The notes below the pieces were generated by a model. That model saw only the letters and a program-made list of their open reading frames with translations. It did no database searches and had not been told where the DNA came from. Shown in pieces: positions 1 through 12,500 of a stretch of 64,000 nt of DNA. This DNA is from Apus apus (taxonomy: Eukaryota > Chordata > Aves > Apodiformes > Apodidae): NCBI RefSeq assembly GCF_020740795.1, contig NC_067294.1, positions 5,828,001 to 5,892,000 of the forward strand, read 5' to 3'. The position numbers and the translations under genes were made by a program. The first letter of the stretch is position 1, and each line of letters begins with the position of its first letter.

Positions 1-273
1 CAGGGGGGTTCTGGGGCACAGCAGCGCTCTGGGCATCGCCTGGGGGGGATGATGAAGCCCCCCAGAGCCCGGTCCCAGGGAGGACATGACATGTTCCATG
101 GGATGCCAGACTGCACTCCATTTTTTTTAAATCCTGTACCAAAAGCGAGGGCGGAGGGCACCCCGAGGGTGCCACGGTGCTGCCACCGCGCTCGGGTGCC
201 GCGGGAAGGCGAAGTCAAGCACCTCCCGGGAGGGCACCCGTGGGTGCTGCCGCCGCAGCGCAAGTCCGGAACG

Positions 274-337
274 GGACGCGAGGCCCGCATGTCTGCCTGG
301 TGACTGATGATGTCAGAGCTCCAGAGCTTCTGATTGG
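274..337 (+). promoter_or_regulatory. Second S-X-Y-like module in CD74 intron 1
   Basis: On the plus strand an X1-like box CCTGGTGACTGATG (296-309) matches 10 of 14 positions of the HLA-DRA X1 box. It runs into a CRE-like TGATGTCA (307-314), then a perfect Y box CTGATTGG (330-337). The distance from X1 start to Y start is 34 bases, the same as in HLA-DRA. A GGACG at 274 sits 22 bases before X1, where an S box should be. The module lies about 580 bases inside CD74 intron 1 and points away from CD74 transcription. It may be an intronic CIITA/RFX-dependent enhancer, or the promoter of an unannotated plus-strand transcript. The spacing is the strongest argument; binding is not shown. Confidence 0.55.
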
Positions 338-460
338 CTGGAAGTGTTGGGAGGGGCCGGGGTGGGGGTAGGAGTGAGGGGTGTCGTGGGGACCTGGGAC
401 GTTGATCCCACAAAGCTGGCTGGATCGTGGATCCACACTGCGTCCCTGCCTGCCCCATGG

Positions 461-631
461 ACACACCTCGAGCCTGCCCACCCCGCAGCCCTGCTGTGCC
501 CTCCATCCGCCCCACAGACACACCTCGAGCCTGCCCACCCCGCAGCCCTGCTGTGCCCCCCATCCGCCCCACAGACACACCTCGAGCCTGCCCACCCCGC
601 AGCCACACTCTGTCCCCATCCACCCCATCGC
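461..631. repeat. 57-bp tandem repeat (minisatellite) in CD74 intron 1
   Basis: Three nearly identical 57-bp units begin at 461, 518 and 575, each opening ACACACCTCGAGCCTGCCCA. More degenerate C-rich copies with CCCCACAGCC motifs continue to about 790. Because 57 is divisible by three, the array keeps several frames open on both strands and produces repetitive spurious ORFs. Copy number is likely to vary between individuals. Confidence 0.88.
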
Positions 632-918
632 CATGATTTGCACTGTCCGCCCCACAGCCCTGCTGTGCCCCCCATCTGCCCCACAGCCACACCGTGAGCC
701 CGTCCACCCCACAGCCACGCCATGCCTCAGAGATCCAGCCACCCCCTCGCCCATCCCATAGCCATCCCGTGTCCCTTCCTGCCCCATAGCTATGCTGCAG
801 CCCCTTCCACCCCACGGCCACGCAGCGTCCCCGCTGCTCCACATCCCCGTCGTGCCCCTTTGCCCTCCCCACGCCCCCAACATCCCCTGTGCCCCCCGTG
901 TGCCCCCGGCAGCAGCAC

Positions 919-983
919 CTCTGGGTGGCCCCAACATTGAGGCTGCCGCGGTCGGAGATGAGGTCCCGCTGCTCCTCGGCCAT
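919..983 (-). CDS. CD74: CD74 (MHC class II invariant chain), coding exon 1, partial gene
   Basis: This exon encodes the cytoplasmic tail of the invariant chain, the type II membrane chaperone that fills the MHC class II groove and directs class II to endosomes. The ATG at 983-981 opens with MAEEQRDLIS, closely matching the avian invariant chain start and the human segment DDQRDLIS. EQRDLI fits the acidic [DE]xxxL[LI] endosomal sorting signal. The exon holds 21 codons plus two bases and ends in AG followed by a GT donor at 918-917. The start context is GCC-ATG-G. Exon 2, with the membrane segment, was not found and should lie beyond base 1, so the gene is cut by the window edge. Support comes from the S-X-Y promoter just upstream on the same strand and from RPS14 as the next gene, as in human. 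The family assignment is firm; the exact donor is inferred. Confidence 0.86.
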
Positions 984-1035
984 GGCTCCGCTCTCGGCTC
1001 CCCAGTGAGCAGTGACCGTCCCCAGTGCCCCCACT

Positions 1036-1045
1036 GGAAATACCC
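1036..1045 (-). promoter_or_regulatory. kappaB-like site in CD74 proximal promoter
   Basis: On the minus strand this reads GGGTATTTCC, one mismatch from the NF-kappaB consensus GGGRNNYYCC. It sits between the S-X-Y module and the start codon, near where transcription should begin. A single near-match in GC-rich DNA is weak evidence. Confidence 0.3.
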
Positions 1046-1095
1046 CCGGGCCTCCGCCCTGCCACCCCCGGGGGGGGGCTGAAAAAAAAAGCCCC

Positions 1096-1152
1096 ATTGG
1101 CTGACAGCAGCCACATCACCTGTTGCTAGGCAGACCTCGGCTCAGCAGGTCT
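1096..1152 (-). promoter_or_regulatory. CD74: CD74 S-X-Y (RFX / CREB / NF-Y) promoter module
   Basis: Read on the minus strand, an X1 box CCTAGCAACAGGTG starts at 1130 and differs from the classical HLA-DRA X1 box (CCTAGCAACAGATG) at one base. A TGATGT element resembling X2 overlaps its 3' end. A CCAAT core (1100-1096) follows as the NF-Y/Y element. An S-box-like AGACCT lies at 1152-1147, 22 bases before X1, close to the spacing in class II promoters. These modules bind the RFX complex, CREB and NF-Y and recruit CIITA, so class-II-like regulation is expected. The CCAAT is in direct orientation and closer to X than in HLA-DRA. The CD74 ATG lies about 110 bases downstream. Confidence 0.82.
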
Positions 1153-2530
1153 CCAGTTCACTGATAACGCCGGACGCAGCCGGGAGCACCACGGCCTCTT
1201 CACGGGCATCACTTCCCATCCCACCAGCACCAGCAGGTCATGATGCTCAGCCCGGCGACACCTGGTGTGGTGGGCACAGGAGCTTTGGTACCGCTGGGGG
1301 GGGACAGACAGGAGCTGGGATATGGGGTACAGGATACAAGAAATGGAATGTGGAGGTGGGATGAAGGAAGCAAAAGGCAACATGGGATGAAAGAGGTGGG
1401 ATGCTCCCCACACCAAAGGCTGAGCAGGACCCTCCATGGGGGCATGCCAGCAGGGGACACCCACTCCTCACTTACCTTCACTGCCAGGGAAAAGCACTTT
1501 GATCCAAATGCCATCTCAAGGGTCACCTCAGACACCTCCTGAGCGGGGGTGCTTGGCCAGCACTTCTCGGGCTGAAAGGGTAATGATTAAAAGCCCATCA
1601 AGTGCTTTCAGGGCCTCCTCCTTTTTGGGGCACCCCTCTCACCCTGCCCACAGTGGCTTCAGGGGGCTGAATCCCCAAACCCAAGAGAGGATAAGCAGCC
1701 CCTCAAGGTGGGTGACCCCAAAGCACCAGTAAATGTGGGGCAGACTGAGGGGCAGTGAGGGTCCCCACCTCACAGTCCCACCAGCACTATATGGGGTGAG
1801 AAAAGCCACCAACCCCCATAAAGCTGAGTTCAGGTGACTTTATACAAGGACCCAGGGGTAACACATCCCCGATGCCAGCACTGCAGCATGGGGCTTGGCC
1901 TCACAAGGCACGTCAGGTCCAGCACTGAGCTGGATCCAGCACCAGAACCCAGCACCACCATGGCCAAGGTTCAGCCAGAAGTGAAACTCGGAGTGTGAAA
2001 GTGAAAGCAATCTGCTCAGCGTCACCAGTTTCCAGGCAAACCTACCCAGACATGGCACCAGGGCCTGAAAGTGGTGAGGCTGGCGTGAGCAGGGGCAGGA
2101 TCCTTCAGCAACTCCATCCCTTCTTCCAGTCAGTCTTGAAGCCATCCCTGTGGCAGCAGGTTGGGAGAGGAGGATTAAGGAATGATCTAAAAGCATTCCC
2201 AAGCTGTGGAGCCAGGTCTTCCAGCAGTTTCTGGAGAAGTGGGAGCTAGTGGGATGATGCTCTGGCTTCCCTGGTGGGCAATTCCAGCCCCCATGCAAGG
2301 GAAGGTTTCAGTGCCCAGAGCCTGGTCCTGTCCTCAGGCTCACACGACCCAGCCGGGAGTACCCCCAGGTACCCAGGGGTGCACCCTGCCTGAGGGTGTC
2401 CAACAACCTGACCACAGGCCACCCTTGTCCCCAGCTCTGCCCACACCTGCATTCCTCCCCAGAGGCTATTTTCAAGACAAATAAGTTTGCTGCTGCTTTT
2501 TAGGTGATTTAGGAACCATCCCAGGTGTTT

Positions 2531-2592
2531 AAAAAAAAAAAAAAAAAGCAGGGGGAAAAAAAGGAAAAAAAAGAAATAATAATAATAAAAAG
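2531..2592. repeat. Poly(A) and (AAT)n simple repeat
   Basis: A run of 17 A is followed by purine-rich sequence and four AAT units. It could be the decayed tail of an old retroposon, but no element body is recognisable upstream. Confidence 0.8.
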
Positions 2593-4060
2593 CACATAAA
2601 ACTCTTCCATAGATTTTCCAGCTCACCCCTTACTCTGAATCTCCCAGTGTAGGGGGAATCAGGTTTTTCTCACAGCCCCAGCCCTCCCTGGGCCCCTTGC
2701 TAGGGCTGCAAGCCCCCCCACCCCTGCCCTGGGGCCAAACTGGGCACATTCCGTGACCAGCCTCAGCCTAAAGGGGAACCAAGGAGAGCCTGAACAGGAA
2801 CTCGGTAAGCAAAACCCTCAACGATTCCATGGAGCTGGGCCCAGTTCTGCAAACCACAAATGCGGGGGGTTGAACACGGGACAGCTGAGCCCTTTGAGCC
2901 CCCTGCCCAGCACCATCAGCACCGAATCAGCCCTCGCTCTGCGCAGACATTTCCATGAGCTGCTTCAGTACTTTTTTTTCCCCCCTCCCACTTTACCTTT
3001 CTGCCCAAGGCATCTGAAGCGCTTTAAGTCTGTAAATCAACTTTTCCAGGAAGACACAGATGTTTCCCTAGAGCAGCTCCCAGCCTGCTTTATCCCCCTC
3101 TCTCTTCCACAGCCCGAGGCTGGCACCCAGCCCCAGCTGTCACTGCCCTATCACCCCCCAGACTTCTACTTGTGCTGCCCATGAAAGCTTGACAAGAACC
3201 ACTACAGGAGGGAGGGGAACCAGTTGCTTTTTGTAGGGAAAAGAAGCCATCTGGAGCACGCAGCAGTCTCAGGACCCAGCTCAGACCTGCCCATTCCCCA
3301 GGGACCTTGACCTAAGCCGGCAGAGCAATTAATTCAGACAGAGAGGTAGAAACCACCCGCGGGTGTTCACGTGAAGCCATTTGTTACCAGCCCAGCCTCC
3401 ACCTCTCAGCCCCCGCACAGACAGAAGTCTGGGGAACAAACCCCCCTTTGGTGACACCCTCGGTGACGCAGGGTGGGCTTTGGGCTAACTCGAGGGACAC
3501 AGCTGAGCCACAGGGCTCACCAGCCAATGCAGACCCTTCCCCAGGGGCGCTGTGGGCTGGGATCAAGCTGCAGCCCCTGCACAGCCCCACGGCCTTGGTG
3601 GGTCGGGCAGGGGGGACAGGGTCACACCCGTGTCCCCACCCATGCAGCCCCTGAGCCATCGCCCAGCTGCGGGGGTCTGCAGGTGATGTCGTTCCACACC
3701 AGATCATACAAGACTGGGCAGGGACAGGCAGGAGCCATGAAACCCACCGCACTGCTCCTCCAGGAGAGCCCTTCCCTCCTGGCAGCCCCAGGACACAGGC
3801 CAGCTCTGCGCAGGGACCTGCCTGGCTCTCAGGTTTCTCTTCCTCCTTTGCCATTTCTCCCCCAGGGGGTTTCAGACCGACACGGAAGCTGTTTCAGGTT
3901 GTTTCAAAGATGTCAGATGGTCTAAAAAAATACACGCAATTTTTGCCATTAATCGTGCACTGAGCCCAGGGAAATACCCTGCCCATGGCACAGCACCCAG
4001 AGGGCAAGTGGCGATACAGCCCAAGCTCCTGTGCATGCAGCAGGCTTCTCTGTATCCAAG

Positions 4061-4085
4061 TATATATATAAAAATATATATATAT
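4061..4085. repeat. AT-rich dinucleotide repeat
   Basis: Two short TA runs are separated by AAAA. This is simple sequence with no sign of function. Confidence 0.75.
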
Positions 4086-5768
4086 CAACTAAATCTGTTA
4101 TTAACACACTCTGCCTCCTTTCCCCCTGCCCTGCTCCCCCCACTTCAGCTCCACCTTGGCTGAGCTGCTGCTGGTGTCATGTTTTCAGCACCTTCTGCAC
4201 ACAGAGTTCAAAGGAGACTTCAAGTACAGGAAAACAGTGATTTGAACTGCAAACAGAACACTTTTAGGACCGTAAAGGAAGTCTGTTCCTCAAGTTTTCC
4301 AGTGCCACATATAACATTGCAAATAAAACACTACGGTTGTGCCAAGGGACATGCTAGCTTGGGAAGAGCTGTCAAGGCAGAGATTTTATTTTTCCACAGA
4401 AAGGGGAAGTCATGTATTAAGCAAGTTTGCAGAAAGCCCAGCAGCATTCAACTCCCTCGCAAGCCCAGCTTTCTTCTCCACAGCAGGGACACCTCCAAAA
4501 GATCATGACTCACTTTGAAACCACAAGCATCCAAGTAGTTTTCACTATGAAGGAGACACACTATGGCTTCAGATCAGGCAGCCTGGTTTCCTCCGCTGTG
4601 AAACATCCCCTTTCACACCAGAGCCAGAGCTCCAGAACTGAAGACCAAGAACAAGACCAAGCCTGACAGGAGCAACACAACCCTGGATCCAATCCAGGCT
4701 GAAGTAACCTTACAGGGAGACTGCTTTGGGAGTGGAATGTGTTGCAGTGCTGTCGGCCAGTGCCCTTCCCCACGAGGACAGGGATGCTTAGGAGCAGGCA
4801 GGTGATGGAATCCCTTGTGAAGTGTTTTCAGGTGTAAAGGTGTGAGAAAGAGTCCATGTAGAATCCATGAGGTTCTCAAGCTTCAGGATCTGGAAGTAGA
4901 ACTTGTCCAAGAGCCCAAGAGACCAGAACACCACCTTCCAGCCTTCATTTTACAGTTCACATATCATGCCTAAGATTATTCATATTGGCCTTACAACTGT
5001 GCTAAGAATAATACTAAGGTTTTTCAACCAATTCTGATAAATAACCATCACTTAAACCTAACCACAAGTATCCTGGACAAGCATTTTACCAGCTCCAGAT
5101 GAGCTCACTTGCTCATTGTGAAGAGTCCCACTGTGACAGGAGGAAAAGGACAACACTCTAGAACAAGGCCCTACCAACCAACTGCCCTGGAAAGGGCACA
5201 GACAGACCCGAGTCAGCACAGACACTGTGCTGTGAGGTCACCACTGCACTGGAGAAGTTCCAACAATTTTATCTCTCTCAAGCTGTGGGAGCCACCAACT
5301 ATTCTACCCATCACCTAGACACCAAGATCACACAGAGCCCACCTAACTTAAACTGCACTTCCCAAGTACTGCACACCCACAAAGCTGCTCTTGCTTTAAA
5401 TCCTTGGCCTAAAACAGTGCAGCCAAGGAAGCAATTTCAGAGCCTGGAGGATGGCAGCACATTCCAAGGAGGGCAAATACCACTGCAGGGAACAGGGGGT
5501 GACTAGAAAGTGAGGAGTAATTTTTTCTTAAATACCTCTGCAAGTATAAAAATAAAAATAGAGCAGCTGAGGGAGCTGTAATTCCAGTGCATCTGGAATC
5601 CACTCATCTGCATATTAAAATCACCTCTGCTGCAGCAATATTAACAACCTGAACCAGATGCCCAGCAGAGGATAAGCCACTTGTGGATGTAATTAAGCCA
5701 AAGCCACTCAACTCCTGAGCACACCTTGTTAAGAAAACAGACAGCTGAGAAGAGGTTTAAAAGATAAC

Positions 5769-5774
5769 TTTAAT
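5769..5774 (-). terminator. RPS14: RPS14 polyadenylation signal ATTAAA
   Basis: ATTAAA on the minus strand lies about 20 bases after the RPS14 stop codon (5797-5795). Cleavage would fall near 5750-5756, giving the very short 3' UTR usual for ribosomal protein mRNAs. Confidence 0.75.
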
Positions 5775-5794
5775 AATGGAAGGTGCAGCATTGT

Positions 5795-7807
<2,013 letters not shown>

Positions 7808-8329
7808 TCAGAAGTGTGAGTGGTAGTGGTTTCTTAGGATCCTCTTACAAGATTTTATGAACTTCCCTGCTACTGCAACCTTCTACCAAGCAAGATGAGT
7901 AAAACACAGACAGGAATTTCAAGACACAACCGGACTGTTTCTAAACCTCAACATTTCCAGCTCTGCTGTACACTGGCAGGCAAGTCACCAGCTGTAACTA
8001 TTCAATGGGGTCTCCAGCTGCATTTCACTGCAGAAGACACCTAAGCTGTGCTTAATAGCAGCTGATGTCCCCAGGCCCCACCACAGCGGAGCACAAGGGA
8101 GCCCCTTTGCTCACTAAGCAGCCAAGAGCTTCCTCATCCTCGTTTTTATAACTTTACAGAAACAAAATACTTTTAATAACCTCTTTAATCATCAGTTATT
8201 AAAGACCTGGGTGCTGTCACGAAGCTCGGAATGTGCAGACTTTTCTAGTACCAGCCGGGGCTGTCCCATCTTACCGGTCTCCCGAACACATCCTCGGAAT
8301 CAGGCCAAGACCAGAAAAGCCTCCTGCCC

Positions 8330-9110
8330 GGGAAGCTCACGCCCCGCTAGGGACGGAGCCAGAGGCGGCCGTGCTGGGTGAGGTGGCCGGGAATCCCGCA
8401 CAGCTACTAGGAAGATGATCCCCTATTGCCCTTCCCTGCCAAACACCCACTGCAGCCGGCACCTCGCACGAGGAAACAAAAACAAACGCGAAGGACTTCA
8501 TGAGCTCAGTTAGAACCCGCTGCCCTGCGGGGCTCGCCTCAACCCGCACGGGCCGCAGGCCGCCCAGGGCCCAGCGGCGGGAGGCTGGCACCGCCGGGCC
8601 CGGGGCAGGGCCGAGCGCTGAGCCGCTGCCCTCCCCTCCCCTCCCTTCCGTCCCGCTCCCCCGCCCCAGCCGGCAGCGCCGCCCCGCTCTGCCGCCCGCG
8701 GAGCCCCGCGCAGCCCCGCGCCCGAGGAGGAGGGCGGGGAGGCGGCGGGCGGGCGGATGGAGGCGGATGGCGACGGATGGTCCGCGGCCCCGCGCTCACC
8801 TGCCCGTCTGCTCCGGCGGCCGCCGCTGGAAAGGAAGTGGCGGGGCGGGCGGCGGATGTGAGCGGCGGGCGGCCGGAAGGGGCCGCGCCAGGCGGCAGAA
8901 GCGGCGATTCCCCGGTCCCGGGCGCGGGGCTCTGCCCCGATCCCGCCCTCTGTCCTGATCCCGCCGTGCCGGCCGCCTCCGTGAAACCGTGGCGGGCGTT
9001 GCCGGGGGCAGAGCGGGCCGACCTGCCCAAGATGGCGCGGCCACCGCTGCCCCGGGCTCCCAAGATGGCGGCGCCGCTTCCTCCCTCCCTCCCCGCGGGC
9101 GGCCGGCGGG
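8330..9110. promoter_or_regulatory. CpG island at the RPS14 promoter
   Basis: A dense run of CpG dinucleotides spans the RPS14 first exon and the region upstream of it. ETS-like GGAAG cores occur near the TOP start and at about 8874-8878. Two YY1-type AAGATGGCG sites lie at 9029-9037 and 9062-9072 in plus orientation, 190-235 bases upstream of the RPS14 start. ORFs through the island are composition artefacts. Confidence 0.75.
8800..8837 (-). other. RPS14: RPS14 non-coding first exon with 5' TOP start
   Basis: On the minus strand a pyrimidine run CTTCCTTTCC begins at 8837, followed by about 28 bases ending GGGCAG and a GTGAGC donor at 8799. Ribosomal protein genes begin transcription at such a terminal oligopyrimidine tract, which gives mTOR-dependent translation. 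A short untranslated exon 1 spliced to an exon carrying the ATG near its start is the known RPS14 structure. The exact start base is inferred. Confidence 0.72.
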
Positions 9111-9350
9111 ACAGCTGTGGGAACGCAGGCCTTAGTGGGTGTAAAAAAAACAACTGGAGGAAAACCGAAGCAGGGGTCGGTGTGTTGAGGTTCCAGGCTT
9201 GTCCCTGTGCTGAGCTCCGCCGGGAGCCCCGGCTGCCGGAGGTTTGGGAACTCACCCAGACGAAGATGGACGCAGCGGGTTTAATCTCGTGTTTTCACTT
9301 GAGGAGCTAACAGGAGGGGTTTTAATAGAAGTAATTAGTCGGGCAGCTGA

Positions 9351-9520
9351 TGGAATAAGTTGCCCAGGGAAGCTGTGGCTGCCCCCTCCCTGGAAGTGTT
9401 CAAAGCCAGGTTGGATGGGGTTTGGAGCAGCCTGGGCTGGTGGGAGGTGTCCCTGCCCGTGCAGGGGGGTTGGAACTAGTTGATCTTCAAGGTCCCTTCC
9501 AACCCAAACCATTCTGAGAG
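9351..9520 (+). mobile_element. CR1 LINE, 3' end fragment
   Basis: The sequence follows the 3' untranslated end of avian CR1: TTGCCCAGGGAAGCTGTGG, then CCCTGGAAGTGTTCAAAGCC, AGGTTGGATGGGGTTTGGAG, GGGGGTTGGAACTAGTTGAT and AAGGTCCCTTCCAACCCAAA. CR1 copies are typically truncated at the 5' end and finish in an ATTCTATGA-type 8-mer repeat. Here the tail has decayed to ATTCTGAGAGTCTCTGTGAG. The element is a dead, about 170-bp copy in plus orientation, and its presence supports an avian (at least sauropsid) source. Confidence 0.93.
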
Positions 9521-12500
9521 TCTCTGTGAGCTGGACAGACTTTGCAGCTGTGAGCGATGGTGCAGGGACGACCTGCAGCGACTGGCAGGGGAGATGTGTT
9601 CCCCCCCTACAGCACACGGCGTGTACGCCTGTAAAGTTTTACCTTCAGGTCGTCCAGCAAGCAAATATTTTCTGGTTCCAAGTGATTTAAACAAGGATCA
9701 GAAAAGTAAAGATGGGAAACTTCAAAACCCTTTGGAAAAAAAGTCAGATTGAACCTGGTTTTATAGCACTTGGGGTAGGCTTCCCGGGCCTGACCCTGCC
9801 CTGCTTCCACATTGGGTCTAGGACAAACACAGACAACTCTATGCAGGACAACACAGCTCATTTGATGTACTTGCCCTTATCTCATAGTTAATTTCATATT
9901 ATCTCCTAGCATCTCTTTGCTGTGATTTGAATCTTTGTATTTCAAGTCTGATGTAGTTGGCTTTATCTCATCACCGCCTTTATCTCAGGGTTAATTTTCT
10001 GTGTTGACCCATGTAGCTCCGGCCACACGGAGGTGTCCCATTCCATTCCAGATGCCTCCACCACGGACAGGGGTGTCCTCTGGTGCTCAGCACTCTGGGA
10101 AGCAGAGATCTCAGAGCCACACAGGACTGGGTGGCCTACCCGTGGGTGCCCAGATGAGGAAAAGTGTTCAGATCTGCACCCAGATCTGCATTCAGCGATG
10201 GTCTGGCTGAAGGTGAAGCAGATGACTGCAGATGCATGAGGGAGGCTCCTTGTAACACCCCTGCTAGTGTTGATTGCACAGTGCAAAGGCCTGATAGCCT
10301 CTTTAAATATTGAAGGGGATGCTTTTAAAATATACATTGGTGCGACTGCTGTAATTCCAGCCAAGGGCTCCAGTGACACTGGCTGTGGTGACTGTGGGTG
10401 ACTTGTCTGGGAGGGAGCAGTGGGGATGGTGAAGGGTGTGTGGGCAGCCTGAGCCAGGCAGAGTGGGCTTCTCCCCAAGGAGCTGCCACAATCCTCCTCC
10501 ACAGGGCAGTCTGGAACAGATGGAAGTCACAGGTGAGAAAATGGGCAAGCCTCCACTCATGGGGGAACAGGCTGAAATAACCAGATGAACTTCTTAAAAG
10601 CAAAACAAAAACCCAAAACAAAAACCCAGCGGTCCAAAATCCAGTTCTGCCCCCAGTCCCAGGGTAGCTGGAGACAGGCTGCTCCCAGTCCCTCCAGGCT
10701 GTGTGCGGGATGGGGCTTTCTCCATTCCCTGGGACAAATTCTTCCCTCACTCCATGCCTTGCAACAGCTCCGGTGTGTCTGCAAGAGAACTGCCTGTCTT
10801 ACAAAATGTTCCTGATCCCTGAATGTCCATCCCTGACCAGGCTGTCCCAGCTGCTAAGGACAGTGCTGAGGACCCTCCCAGGCTGGGATCAGCAAGAAGG
10901 AAGGCACCCATGCAAGGATTGCACCCTTTAGCCTGGCCAGGAAAGATGCTCAGGCCATGGTGGGATCAGTGCCAGAGATTATGCATATTTGCTTTTAGAA
11001 ATCCACCAGATTTAGTTCTTTAATGGGTAATTAACATTCCAGCTGCTCCTTGGTAATAGCCTATCCAACCCATGGGAAACCCACAGACTCCATGACGCTG
11101 CAGGCAGATTTCATAACTCAGCCCATGACTGAACCAAAAGGGAGCCTGGGAGCCAAGGAAAATGAAACCACTGCTCTCGACCTTGTCTCCTGCCTGGGCT
11201 TTGGCCCTGGTGTCAACCAGTCCTGGCTGAGAGGGGTCAGTGGTAAATGACCAGCTTGACCTGCAAAGCTCTCAGCTCCCCACTTCCTGCAAGTAGGAAT
11301 TTTTGGCTCTCAAATGTCACCGTTTCCATGGCTGCATCTCGTTCCCACGAGCCACTGGTCTGGTGTCCTTACTGGTGGCCTTGAAACAGAGGCTGGAGCT
11401 GGAAGAGGCCAAAACTCTCCCCGGAGGATGAACCCTTGCCTTCTGCCTGGTCTGGAGCAGGGTCTGCAGTCTGGGCTCTTGCAGGGCTGGTGGGCAACAG
11501 CTCCAGGCCCCTCAAAATGGCATCTTTCCTCTAATAACCCTGGCAAAGAGAAACTCAGGACCCTAAATGAAGCCATTCACAGGTAAAAAAAACCCAACAA
11601 ACTACAAACAAAACCAAACAAAACAAAGAAGAAAGCTTTTCTGTTCATATTTAAGCCTGTTTTTAGTTTCAGAAAGGCAGTTTGTGCATGCACACATGTA
11701 AAATGATGTGTTGGAAACAAGTGTTAAGAAGATTAAAAAAAAAAGAAATCTCCAAGGCTGAAGTTAAAGCACTTAAAGAATTGGCAGAAACTTCAAGAGC
11801 CCGTTTCTGGCCTTAATGAAGCTGGTGGAAGTGCTGCCATGGACTTCAAGGGGACCATAATTTGGCTGTAACTCAGTAGGGAGCTGACGGTGTTGATTAA
11901 TAAATTGGAGACAGTGTGGAGAAAAGCCACAGAACTTCTTTCTGACAGATGTGCTGAAGAAGAGCCTGTAAGTTAAAGCGTGCAGGAAAAGAACTGGTTT
12001 CCTTTGTGTTTGCAAACAGAAGACTAGGGGGAGATGTGGGGGGGTGGAAAGCTACCTGATACTCATGTAAAATGGTAGAGCTGGTATTCATAAATACCAG
12101 TGCTTTTCTGAGCAGCCTTCTGTTTCCAGTGAGTAGGTCATTCTTTATTTCTAACAAAAAAAAAAATGTATTAGCAAATGCCAGACCGAGCATTCAACAA
12201 ATTCCTTTTCCTCAGAAGCAATCATTCAGTGGAAAACTTTACTGCTGGAGATTGCGGGTCCTGCAGCTCGTCCTCGGACTTTGGTGCATGCCTTTGATTA
12301 CTCATCGCTGGCTTGATGCTCGATGATTTGTGCATGAACCTCCTCTGCTAAAACTCAGAGGGAGGTTCGCGTGGCCTCTGAAAGCTGTTCCCGCTGCAGA
12401 GATGTTTTCAGGCTGAGTTTGCAAATCATTCAAGGCTGAAAAAAAAACCAAAATAAATAAATAAATGTATGTCCCTTGAATACCCTTTACAGCAGTTCAT

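Larger units (their letters stand above)
1..918 (-). other. CD74: CD74 intron 1 (partial)
   Basis: This is the 5' part of the first CD74 intron, cut by the window start. It holds the second S-X-Y-like module and the 57-bp minisatellite. I found no exon coding for the invariant chain membrane segment here. Confidence 0.6.
1153..5754. other. Intergenic spacer between CD74 promoter and RPS14 3' end
   Basis: I see no coding exon with a recognisable protein or a consistent splice pattern. Open frames here are short and unlike known families. The stretch contains an A-rich tract near 2531-2592, an AT dinucleotide tract near 4061-4085, and otherwise unique sequence. The 4.2-5.7 kb part is more AT-rich than the rest. 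Confidence 0.55.

Noticed and set aside
215-1114. 299-codon minus-strand frame overlapping CD74 exon 1
   Set aside because: It is driven by the 57-bp repeat, and the true CD74 frame at this place is a different one (MAEEQRDLIS).
8777-9310. 177-codon plus-strand frame opposite the RPS14 first exon
   Set aside because: It lies in the CpG island, starts within RPS14 intron 1 on the other strand and has no similarity to known proteins. Kept only as a possible divergent transcript in the YY1 finding.
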